The notes beneath the pieces were generated by a model. It saw only the letters and a program-made list of their open reading frames with translations, was not told the origin of the DNA and ran no database searches. Source: Gracilibacillus alcaliphilus (GTDB taxonomy: Bacteria > Bacillota > Bacilli > Bacillales > Amphibacillaceae). From it: a DNA stretch of 64,000 nucleotides. Positions within the stretch are counted from its first letter, which is position 1; each line of letters starts with the position of its first letter. A program made the translations under genes and the position numbers. Location: NCBI RefSeq assembly GCF_016909015.1, contig NZ_JAFBFA010000001.1, positions 248,001 through 312,000 of the forward strand, written 5' to 3'. Positions 10,225 to 18,464 of the stretch are shown here, piece by piece.

Positions 10225-11187
10225 ATGGTAAAGGTCAAGCACGAACATACAGGCAGGAAGTTCATCAATGTGGGAATATGGATGAAAGCAAAAAGCTTTT
10301 TGTTCGGTGTGCAAGGGAATCAAGGCTTTCTGCTGAAACTATTTGTCTATTTGCTGTTAATCGGTATTGGGTTTGTCTATTTATATCCGCTTATTTATAT
10401 GGGATCCTATAGTCTAAAATCATTGGAAAATTTATTAAATCCGTTAATCAGCTGGATACCGACGGCCTTATATTTAGACAATTATGTAACTGCCTTTCAA
10501 GTATTAAACTTTTGGACGACATTATTGCAAACCTTATATGTGACCGTAATTCCGGCAGTTGCCCAAACCGTTATTGCCGCGATTATTGGTTATGGCTTTG
10601 CGCGATATCAATTCCCATTGAAAAAGATCCTGTTTGTGCTGGTATTAATTACATTTATCATTCCACCCCAAGTTTTGATGATACCAAGGTATGTTTTCTT
10701 TAATGAGTTAGATTTAATCGGCAGTATTTTTGCCTTTTTATTGCCGGCAGCAGCAGGACAGGGTTTAAATAGTACGATTTTTATTCTGATTTTTTATCAG
10801 TTCTTTCGTATGATGCCACAGGCATTAGAAGAAGCAGCATATTTAGATGGTGCTGGTAATTTTCGAGTGTTCCTGACAATTGCTATTCCTATGGCAGTTC
10901 CGGCGATTATTATTTCTTTTCTGTTTTCATTTGTCTGGTATTGGAATGAAACAACCTTGGCCAGCTTATATTTTGGTAACAGTTTAACTACATTACCTGT
11001 AGAGCTACAGAAATTCAGCGAGACATTTAGCGAAATGAGCAGCACGGAGACTGCTGCACAAAATATTAATGAAGGCATTAGTTTAGCAGGGACGATGCTG
11101 TCTATCCTGCCGCTGCTTGTGGTCTACCTATTTACACAGAAGTGGTTTGTCGAAGGGGTCGATCGATCAGGAATTACTGGTGAATAA
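10225..11187 (+). CDS. Carbohydrate ABC transporter permease, second pair, MalG type
   Basis: 320 residues. The start directly abuts the previous stop, with GGAGGGG as binding site. The N-terminus is about 25 residues longer than usual before the first membrane helix (LFVYLLLIGIGFVYLYPLIY). The EAA loop is LEEAAYLDGAGNFRVFLTIA (about residues 198-217). It completes the second permease pair. It is the last gene before a hairpin and a LacI-type operator, so transport and catabolic genes can probably be regulated separately. Confidence 0.92.
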   Translation: MVKVKHEHTGRKFINVGIWMKAKSFLFGVQGNQGFLLKLFVYLLLIGIGFVYLYPLIYMGSYSLKSLENLLNPLISWIPTALYLDNYVTAFQVLNFWTTLLQTLYVTVIPAVAQTVIAAIIGYGFARYQFPLKKILFVLVLITFIIPPQVLMIPRYVFFNELDLIGSIFAFLLPAAAGQGLNSTIFILIFYQFFRMMPQALEEAAYLDGAGNFRVFLTIAIPMAVPAIIISFLFSFVWYWNETTLASLYFGNSLTTLPVELQKFSETFSEMSSTETAAQNINEGISLAGTMLSILPLLVVYLFTQKWFVEGVDRSGITGE

Positions 11188-11195
11188 AAAATAAT

Positions 11196-11224
11196 AAGGA
11201 ATAGTCTATTACATGCTATTCCTT
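11196..11224 (+). terminator. Hairpin between transporter and enzyme genes
   Basis: Arms AAGGAATAG (11196-11204) and CTATTCCTT (11216-11224) pair perfectly across an 11-nt loop. There is no clean U-tract after the stem, so full termination is doubtful; attenuation or an mRNA processing/stability role is as likely. It separates the last permease gene from the operator and phosphorylase gene. Confidence 0.45.
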
Positions 11225-11230
11225 TATGAA

Positions 11231-11252
11231 TGTTTTGAAACGTTTCAAAACA
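11231..11252. promoter_or_regulatory. LacI-family operator upstream of the GH94 gene
   Basis: A perfect 22-bp palindrome centred on GAAACGTTTC lies 23 bp before the chosen GH94 start. A central CG step flanked by symmetric arms is the hallmark of LacI-family operators. It does not fit the CcpA cre pattern (TG-A-AA-R-CG on the left arm), so a dedicated regulator is more likely. A promoter for the enzyme genes is expected nearby, but no convincing -35/-10 pair was seen. Confidence 0.65.
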
Positions 11253-11275
11253 TAAAATATCTCAGGAGGGTTAAC

Positions 11276-14200
11276 ATGATAAAGGAAAAAACAGACCTAG
11301 TGAAACTGGGAACAGAAGAACTATCGTTTTCGTTTTTGAATAGCGGGGATCTTTATGAAATTGGAGCAGGTCATCTGATGTTAAACCAATTGCTCACCAA
11401 CCCAATTGATGGATCGCTAAATAATCTCTATTTGCGCATTCATCATCAGGATAAAATAGACGCCTTCCCCTTATTAGGTATAGAGCCAAACCATACGATT
11501 CAGTATGGTTCACATGCTATGCGATGGACAGGAACCGTACAAGACATTTCTTATCAGGTGACCTTTATACTAACAGATAAAAAGGTTTGGTTCTGGGATG
11601 TGCAGCTTGAAGGTAATCATCAAATAGTAGATGTGATCTATGGTCAAGATATTGGTTTAGCAGATAAATCGGCTATCCGTAATAATGAAGCATACGTATC
11701 ACAATATTTGGATCATTGTGTAATCGAAGACGAGCAATATGGTTACGTGATTTGCACACGGCAAAATCAGCCGCAAGCCTCAGGTTTTCCTTATTTGCAG
11801 CAAGGAGCACTTACAAAAGCTGTTGGTTATTCTACAGATGGGTTTCAGTTTTTTGGCAAAGAGTATAAAGCGTCTAATCAGCCGATTATTCTTGAGCAGC
11901 CAGCTTTAGCAAATCAAGTATACCAATATGAATTTGCTTATGCAGCACTGCAAACAGAAAAGATCCAATTAGACGGGCAAGCACAATCTGTTTTTTATGG
12001 ACTATTTGAAGAGAATCACGAAGCGGCAGTCACAGAAGTCGAGTTTCATGGCCGTCTACAGGCTGCTTGGCAGCAAGTGAAGCATCAGCCGATAGATGTT
12101 CCATATCAGATGAAAAAAATAAGTAAACAGCCAAATATTGGGCAGCCGCTTGAAACAATAAGTCTAACAGAAGATGAGGTACGTCAGCGCTTCCCAAAAC
12201 GTCATCAAGAGGAGCGAGACAAAGGTGAATTATTGTCCTTTTTTACAGATACGTATGAACATGTCGTTTTAAAAGAAAAGGAATTATTGATAGAGCGGCC
12301 GCATGGGCATATTTTGATGTCCGGTAATAATCATCAATTAAAAAAAGATACGATGAGCACTACTTCCTGGATGTATGGCGTATTTAATGCACAGTTGGTA
12401 ATTGGTAATACCAGTTTTAATAAATTACTGTCTAACACTCGAAACGCTCTTAATATACAAAAGACTTCCGGTCAGCGGATTTATGTCGAAATCAATGGCG
12501 AATATCGATTATTAACCTTACCTTCCGCATTTGAGATGGGAATCAACTATGCACGCTGGTATTACAAAACAGCGGATGACATGTTTATTATTACGAACTA
12601 TTCCTCTGTGGAACAGGCAGAGATTACCTTAACAGCAGAAACTGTCAGCCAGTCCAGTTACCGTTATTTAATCACACACCAGTTTGTCATGCATGGAAAT
12701 GAGTATGAAGTACCTTACCATACCATCCATAATGGCCGTCAATTAACGGTTACCGCAGATAGATTGGCACAAAATGCAGATGTCTATCCACAGCTGACTT
12801 ATCGTTTGCAGCTAGTAGGGGCCGATTATCAGCTGGCAGATCAGAGCCTGTTTGTAGACGATGAATCAGGCGAAAATGAGTATATCAACATTCATCAATT
12901 AACCGAAACGTCTCAATGGAAATTAACGATACAAGGCTCTCTAGACGGAGAGGAACAGGCATTACAAGCTGCAGATTGGCAGACAGAAACAGAGAATTAT
13001 CGCAAGTATTATCAGGAGGTAATGAACCATTTTTATGTAACGACTGATCAAGGTCCGACAGAAGAGCTTCAGAAAATGAATGCCATCGCTTGGTGGTATA
13101 CACATAATATGCTAGTTCATTTCTCTTCTCCTCATGGCTTGGAACAGTACAGTGGTGCCGCATGGGGAACAAGAGATGTTTGTCAAGGCCCGACAGAGTA
13201 TTTCCTGGCTACGCAACAATACACGACAGTTAAAGATATCATCAAAACAGTGTACCAGCATCAGTTTTTGGAAGATGGTAATTGGCCGCAGTGGTTTATG
13301 TTTGATCAATATTTCTCGATTCAAGCAGAGGAAAGTCATGGAGATATTATTATATGGCCATTAAAAGTAGTCGCTGATTATTTGTTTATTACTGAAGACT
13401 TCTCCATCTTGGAAGAACAGATACCTTATACTGTACGTGAACAAGAATTTTCGTTAACCGAAGAGCATGTCACTTTATGGGAACATATAGAGAAACAAAT
13501 GGCCTATATAAAGCAGCATTTTCTTCATCAAAGTTATTTATCCAGCTATGGCGATGGTGATTGGGATGATACGCTGCAGCCGGCTAATGCCAATTTGAAG
13601 AAATTTATGTCCAGCAGCTGGACGGTTGCTTTAACTTACCAGACCTTGGATAGACTTGCTGTTATCTTAGCAGTAACAGATAAAGACAAAGCAAAACAAA
13701 TCCAACAGCTGGCCAATGGTGTAGAAAAGGATTATCGAAAATATATTATGTCAGATGCTGTTATTCCTGGTTTTATTTATATGGAACAAGCTGGCCAAGC
13801 AGAATATATGTTACACCCAACTGATCAAAAGACGGGAATTGACTATCGGTTACTGCCAATGCAGCGCAGTATCATTAGCGAGCTTTTTAGCCTCGAGGAG
13901 GCAAACTTCCATTACCAAATAATTAAGCAGCACTTGTCACATCCTGATGGTGTACGTCTGATGAATCGACCTGCTTCATATAAAGGAGGAATAAGCAAGC
14001 AATTTAAACGGGCCGAGCAAGCAGCTAATTTTGGCCGTGAGATTGGGTTACAGTATGTGCATGCCCATATCCGCTATGTAGAGGCTATGGCAAAGTTAGG
14101 GAAGGAAGCGGAAGTATGGCAAGGATTACAGGTGATTAACCCGATCCAAATTCAGTCTTATGTTGCTAATGCAGAACGAAGGCAGAGCAATGCCTATTTT

Positions 14201-14623
14201 AGCAGTTCTGACGGTAAATTTAATGATCGCTATCAGGCACAGGAGCAGTTTGACCGGTTAAGAGAAGGGACAGTACCTGTTAAAGGTGGATGGAGAATTT
14301 ACTCGAGCGGTCCCGGCATCTATATGAATCAACTCATTTCTCATGCGCTGGGCATTAGAACTGAACGCAATGACTTGGTTATTGATCCTGTATTAGAGGA
14401 ACGATTGGATGGCCTTGTTTTTCAATATAAATGGGACGGAAAGAGAATCGCTTTTGTTTATCATATTGGAAAAGGAGAGCAGAAAATAATGATCAATAAT
14501 CAGCCATTTACCGAGTTTACCAGAACAGCCAACCGTTATCGAGAGGGAGGCTTCGTCTTACCGAACCAGCTTCTGAAGGAGTTTTTAACAAAGGAAAATA
14601 ATTGTATTGAAGTGTTTCTATAA
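11276..14623 (+). CDS. GH94 phosphorylase, likely 1,2-beta-oligoglucan phosphorylase
   Basis: 1115 residues from the ATG at 11276, chosen because AGGAGGG sits 5 bp upstream; an in-frame ATG at 11213 would put the operator inside the gene. GH94 features: GAAWGTRDVCQGPTEY, a WPQWFMFD segment, ESHGDIIIWPLK, and GDGDWDDTLQP, whose Asp residues (about D760-D765) hold the general acid in this family. The length matches 1,2-beta-oligoglucan phosphorylases (about 1110) rather than cellobiose or chitobiose phosphorylases (about 800). The expected reaction is phosphorolysis of beta-1,2-gluco-oligosaccharides to alpha-glucose-1-phosphate and a shortened chain, in the cytoplasm (no signal peptide). The stop overlaps the start of the GH144-like gene (TAATG). 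Substrate is inferred from length and neighbours. Confidence 0.85.
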   Translation: MIKEKTDLVKLGTEELSFSFLNSGDLYEIGAGHLMLNQLLTNPIDGSLNNLYLRIHHQDKIDAFPLLGIEPNHTIQYGSHAMRWTGTVQDISYQVTFILTDKKVWFWDVQLEGNHQIVDVIYGQDIGLADKSAIRNNEAYVSQYLDHCVIEDEQYGYVICTRQNQPQASGFPYLQQGALTKAVGYSTDGFQFFGKEYKASNQPIILEQPALANQVYQYEFAYAALQTEKIQLDGQAQSVFYGLFEENHEAAVTEVEFHGRLQAAWQQVKHQPIDVPYQMKKISKQPNIGQPLETISLTEDEVRQRFPKRHQEERDKGELLSFFTDTYEHVVLKEKELLIERPHGHILMSGNNHQLKKDTMSTTSWMYGVFNAQLVIGNTSFNKLLSNTRNALNIQKTSGQRIYVEINGEYRLLTLPSAFEMGINYARWYYKTADDMFIITNYSSVEQAEITLTAETVSQSSYRYLITHQFVMHGNEYEVPYHTIHNGRQLTVTADRLAQNADVYPQLTYRLQLVGADYQLADQSLFVDDESGENEYINIHQLTETSQWKLTIQGSLDGEEQALQAADWQTETENYRKYYQEVMNHFYVTTDQGPTEELQKMNAIAWWYTHNMLVHFSSPHGLEQYSGAAWGTRDVCQGPTEYFLATQQYTTVKDIIKTVYQHQFLEDGNWPQWFMFDQYFSIQAEESHGDIIIWPLKVVADYLFITEDFSILEEQIPYTVREQEFSLTEEHVTLWEHIEKQMAYIKQHFLHQSYLSSYGDGDWDDTLQPANANLKKFMSSSWTVALTYQTLDRLAVILAVTDKDKAKQIQQLANGVEKDYRKYIMSDAVIPGFIYMEQAGQAEYMLHPTDQKTGIDYRLLPMQRSIISELFSLEEANFHYQIIKQHLSHPDGVRLMNRPASYKGGISKQFKRAEQAANFGREIGLQYVHAHIRYVEAMAKLGKEAEVWQGLQVINPIQIQSYVANAERRQSNAYFSSSDGKFNDRYQAQEQFDRLREGTVPVKGGWRIYSSGPGIYMNQLISHALGIRTERNDLVIDPVLEERLDGLVFQYKWDGKRIAFVYHIGKGEQKIMINNQPFTEFTRTANRYREGGFVLPNQLLKEFLTKENNCIEVFL

Positions 14624-15948
14624 TGAATGATAAGGGATTTTTTAAACAAATCAATGTTATACCTATATTTGTCATTATTGGTTTGTTATTTGCGGGTGTC
14701 TCCATCAGTCTTTATCAAATAAAACAAAGCCTGACAGAGCGGGATTTACCAGATATAGCTGAAAAGGAAAGTGAGTTGAGTTTTTCCTTCTTCTGGGAAG
14801 AGGTAAATGATGATCCGGATAGCCCTGGTTTCGGCCTAATCAGGGATCGGGCACCAGGCAATCCTGAATTATCGAGTACGGCCTCGATAGGATTTGGCTT
14901 GACAGCAATAGCAATTGCGACAGAACGAGGCTGGATCACAGAAGCAGCAGCAGAACAAAGACTTGCTGGTACATTAGATACCTTGCTGACACGTGCAGCA
15001 CATGAAAATGGTGTGTTTTATCACTTTTTAGAAATGAGCGATGCCAGTCGTGCACCTGGCAGTGAAGTATCTATTATTGATACCGCTTTGTTGGTGAGCG
15101 GGGCATTAACAGCTGGGGAGTATTTTGGTGGTGACATTCAGCAAAAGGCAGAAGAATTGTATCGGCGCGTAAACTGGGATTGGTATCGTAATTCAGCTAC
15201 TAATCAATTCTATATGTCTTATTCACCGGAGAGTGGCTTTTCTGGTGCTTGGGATTTTTATGCAGAACAGTTGCTAATGTATGTTCTAGGAGCAGGTTCA
15301 CCTACCTACCCAACTAAGCCAGATATGTTCTATGATTTCACTAGGGAAGAACGTGCTTTTCGAGATGGTGACCCTTTTATTTATTCCTGGTTTGGGTCGA
15401 TTTTTACCCATCAATTCTCACATGCATGGATCGATTTCAGAGGCTATCGAGATCGTGAAGGAGTAGACTGGTTTGCTAACTCAATCAAGGCTTCAGAGGC
15501 AAGTCAGGCTTTCTCCATCTATTATGCTGATCAATATCAAACATTTGGTTCAGGTTCATGGGGATTAACTGCTAGTGACGGTCCAGATGGCTACAAAGGA
15601 GAATATGGATCTAGCCCATCAGGAGCAAATGATCAGGCACATTTCACGGATGGTACGATTCCTCCTGCTGGTGCGGCAGGTTCGATCGTCTTCACCCCGG
15701 AAGCGGCATTGGAAGCTTTGGAACATTATGCGACTATTCCTGAATTATCAGGAGAATATGGGTTTGTTGATGCTTATAACCTAGATGTTTCACCAGCATG
15801 GTTTGCCGATGATGTAATTGGTATTAATAAGGGTATTACACTATTAATGATTGAAAATTACCGCAGCGAATTTGTTTGGAAATATTTTATGCAAAACGAC
15901 TATGTACAACAGGGGATCGAAAGGATTGGGTTGAAAAAGACAGACTAA
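14623..15948 (+). CDS. Membrane-anchored GH144-like endo-beta-1,2-glucanase
   Basis: 441 residues. A helix at about residues 10-30 serves as an N-terminal signal anchor with no cleavage motif or lipobox, so the catalytic domain should face outside. The rest has the (alpha/alpha)6 glucoamylase-like pattern: SSTASIGFGLTAIAIATERG, IIDTALLVSGALTAGEYFGG, the GAWDFYAEQLLMYVLG segment, SWFGSIFTHQFSHAWIDFRG and a C-terminal GINKGITLLMIENYRS helix. This pattern is that of PF10091 proteins, including GH144 endo-beta-1,2-glucanases. It is coupled to the phosphorylase gene by a TAATG overlap. Predicted role: cutting beta-1,2-glucan at the cell surface into pieces for import. Other PF10091 members may have other substrates, so specificity is inference. 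Confidence 0.8.
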   Translation: MNDKGFFKQINVIPIFVIIGLLFAGVSISLYQIKQSLTERDLPDIAEKESELSFSFFWEEVNDDPDSPGFGLIRDRAPGNPELSSTASIGFGLTAIAIATERGWITEAAAEQRLAGTLDTLLTRAAHENGVFYHFLEMSDASRAPGSEVSIIDTALLVSGALTAGEYFGGDIQQKAEELYRRVNWDWYRNSATNQFYMSYSPESGFSGAWDFYAEQLLMYVLGAGSPTYPTKPDMFYDFTREERAFRDGDPFIYSWFGSIFTHQFSHAWIDFRGYRDREGVDWFANSIKASEASQAFSIYYADQYQTFGSGSWGLTASDGPDGYKGEYGSSPSGANDQAHFTDGTIPPAGAAGSIVFTPEAALEALEHYATIPELSGEYGFVDAYNLDVSPAWFADDVIGINKGITLLMIENYRSEFVWKYFMQNDYVQQGIERIGLKKTD

Positions 15949-16007
15949 ACAGGCTGGGCGAACAGCAGTAAATAAGATAATCAAGCAAAGAGAGAAGGTG
16001 TACAACC

Positions 16008-18428
16008 ATGATAGAAGTGAAAGAAAAACAAATCTTAATCGATGGAAAACCAGAAATTATTATGTGCGGCGAAATTCATTATTTTCGCTTGGATCGATCG
16101 GATTGGCAGGATCGAATAGATAAGCTGAAACAAGCAGGTTGTAATGCGGTGGCAAGCTATGTTCCTTGGATTTGTCATGAAGAAATCGAAGGGCAGGTAG
16201 ATTTGACAGGAGTCACTCGATCAGAACTAGATTTACCCGGCTTTATTGATCTATGCGCAGCAAACGATCTATATTTTTTCTTGCGGCCAGGCCCTTTTAT
16301 TATGGCCGAAATGAAAAATGAAGGAATCCCAGGTTGGCTGATCAACAAATATCCGGAGCTTCTTCCGATTACATGGGACGGAGAGAAGACGAAGGCAAAA
16401 ACGTTAGATTATACGGCTCCAGCTTTCCTGAAACATGTGGAACAATGGTATGCAGAAGTGATGGCAATTGCTGCTCCACGGCTGCAGCCAAATGGTGGAA
16501 ACATTATTGCCGTGCAGCTTGATAATGAAATTGGTATGCTGTCTTGGGTTAGTAATTGTCCGGACTTAACCGACCACAGTCTGACAGAGTTTGTCCAATG
16601 GCTTTATGATCATTATCAAGAGTCAGAACTTGTCGCTCGTTATCCATTTCTTCAAGGTGAACTATCAAATGTTTTTCAAACGATTCGCTCACCAGAAGAG
16701 ACATATGCAGCCAGCCTGCATCTCGATTTAGGATATTATATGAGACACCGGTTTGCGACCTATGTTGCTAGATTAAGAGGGTTCGCGGAGGCCAATCACG
16801 TAAAAGATATCCCGTTTATTGTTAATATCCATGGTATGGGTGCTGGCAGAGGTTTCACTTTTCCAATCGGTATTAGTCAATTATATGAAAGCTATACACA
16901 AGCAGAAGGCTATTTATCGGGCTCTGATATTTATTTTGGTGATTTGAATATGGATTGTTTTCAAGATTTGTATCTTATAAATGGAATGATGGATGCGGTA
17001 CATCGGCCTGAGCAGCCATTGACATCTGTAGAATTTAATTGTGGAGATGGCAATTTTGGCAATAACTACAGTGGAAGAAAGGATCCATCAGCCGCTGACT
17101 TCAAAGCACGCATGTGCATCGCCCAAGGTGCTCGGCTGGTTAATTATTATTTGATGGCAGGCGGGAGAAATTACCGTTTGTCACAAAAAAGCAACGATGG
17201 AAATGATCGAATTGCTCATACAGGGGAGCGTCACGGCTTTGCTGCTCCAATTAGCCCGGAAGGGGAGCTGAATTATACGTTTCCAAGAATGGCGCGGTCG
17301 ATTCAAACGATCAGGGCAGTCGCCGATAAGCTAGCTGTGATGAAAGAGCAAAAAGATGATGTCAGCTTCGCCTTTATTCCGGATTACTATATGACAGAAT
17401 CTTGCTATCCTGCTAGTGAGCGGACAAAGCAAATTCAGCAAAATATAACAGAAAATCGAAGTCATGCTGTCTGGGAGAACATGGCAAGGGCTATGTTGCT
17501 GGGTGGTTATCGTTTTGGTGCAGCAGATATTCAAAATAACCCAATAGATACAAAGACAACAAAAGTACTGGCCTTACCATCTGCTCGTTATATGGCTAGA
17601 TCTATTCAAGAAAAATTGGTTGCTTTCTTAGAACAAGGCGGATCGATATTATTGTATGGGGAAGTTCCTAGCTATGATATGGAAGGAAACAGCTGTGAGT
17701 TGTTAGCGAATACACTCGGTGCAAGGCCTAAAACAATCCATTACGCTTCACAAGATTATGCCTTATCCGTCTATGCAGCAGGCTGGGCGCGGGATCGAGC
17801 AGAAATTCGGGTGCATAAGGCACAAGTATTTGACTTCACTCATCAAGTAGAGCCACTTTTACGTGTGTATGGGAAGGATGATATTTGTGGATTTGAGTGT
17901 CAGGCAGGTAATGGAAAGGCGATTGTTATCGGTACACCCTACGTATGTGACATTGCCTTATTTACACAGGCTTTAGGACGTTTAGGATCAAAAGCGAGAC
18001 TGACACATGATTGCAAAACACATGGTATTTTTATGACATCGACGACAACTGAAACGAACGAGACTTTTATTCATTTGCTAAATTTAGATGGCTTTGAGAA
18101 AGAAACTCATATTTATTACGACGGAGAAAAATTATTTGATGGACGCCGATTGCATATAACGGCGAGAGAGGGAATGATGTTCCCGATTAATATAGATTAT
18201 GGGGAGATCAAAGTTAAATATGCAACGGCCGAAATAATAGACAGAAGTGAACAACATATGACGTTTCGTTTAACACAGCCACAAGACATAATAGTGTTAG
18301 AGACGGATCGCCATATTCTGCCCAGTGAGGCATTCGATATAGATACAAAAGGCAATACGTACCAACTTATCTCAAAGCAACATGCTAAGTTAGATGATTG
18401 CCTGATTGTCCGGTTTGCCGACCATTAA
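16008..18428 (+). CDS. GH35 family glycosidase or transglycosylase
   Basis: 806 residues, no signal peptide, start behind AGAGAAGG. The GH35 barrel is at the N-terminus: GEIHYFRL, VPWICHEE, FFLRPGPFIMAEMKNEGIP, acid/base E174 in AVQLDNEIG and nucleophile E342 in TSVEFNCGDG. A beta-galactosidase-type trimerisation-like domain (LALPSARYM, then an ILLYGEVPSYDMEG stretch) and beta domains follow. Most GH35 enzymes are beta-galactosidases, but a GH35 enzyme from an Ignavibacterium beta-1,2-glucan cluster was reported as a beta-1,2-glucosyl transferase (recalled, not checked). The cytoplasmic setting among GH94 and GH144 genes makes that activity, or an exo-acting glucosidase, more likely here than lactose cleavage. 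Confidence 0.82.
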   Translation: MIEVKEKQILIDGKPEIIMCGEIHYFRLDRSDWQDRIDKLKQAGCNAVASYVPWICHEEIEGQVDLTGVTRSELDLPGFIDLCAANDLYFFLRPGPFIMAEMKNEGIPGWLINKYPELLPITWDGEKTKAKTLDYTAPAFLKHVEQWYAEVMAIAAPRLQPNGGNIIAVQLDNEIGMLSWVSNCPDLTDHSLTEFVQWLYDHYQESELVARYPFLQGELSNVFQTIRSPEETYAASLHLDLGYYMRHRFATYVARLRGFAEANHVKDIPFIVNIHGMGAGRGFTFPIGISQLYESYTQAEGYLSGSDIYFGDLNMDCFQDLYLINGMMDAVHRPEQPLTSVEFNCGDGNFGNNYSGRKDPSAADFKARMCIAQGARLVNYYLMAGGRNYRLSQKSNDGNDRIAHTGERHGFAAPISPEGELNYTFPRMARSIQTIRAVADKLAVMKEQKDDVSFAFIPDYYMTESCYPASERTKQIQQNITENRSHAVWENMARAMLLGGYRFGAADIQNNPIDTKTTKVLALPSARYMARSIQEKLVAFLEQGGSILLYGEVPSYDMEGNSCELLANTLGARPKTIHYASQDYALSVYAAGWARDRAEIRVHKAQVFDFTHQVEPLLRVYGKDDICGFECQAGNGKAIVIGTPYVCDIALFTQALGRLGSKARLTHDCKTHGIFMTSTTTETNETFIHLLNLDGFEKETHIYYDGEKLFDGRRLHITAREGMMFPINIDYGEIKVKYATAEIIDRSEQHMTFRLTQPQDIIVLETDRHILPSEAFDIDTKGNTYQLISKQHAKLDDCLIVRFADH

Positions 18429-18464
18429 GATATAACATATTTATCCAAAGAAAGGTGAGGGAGA

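Noticed and set aside
11231..11252. CcpA cre site
   Set aside because: The palindrome lacks the TGWAAR left arm and CGYT spacing of cre; a specific LacI-type operator fits better.
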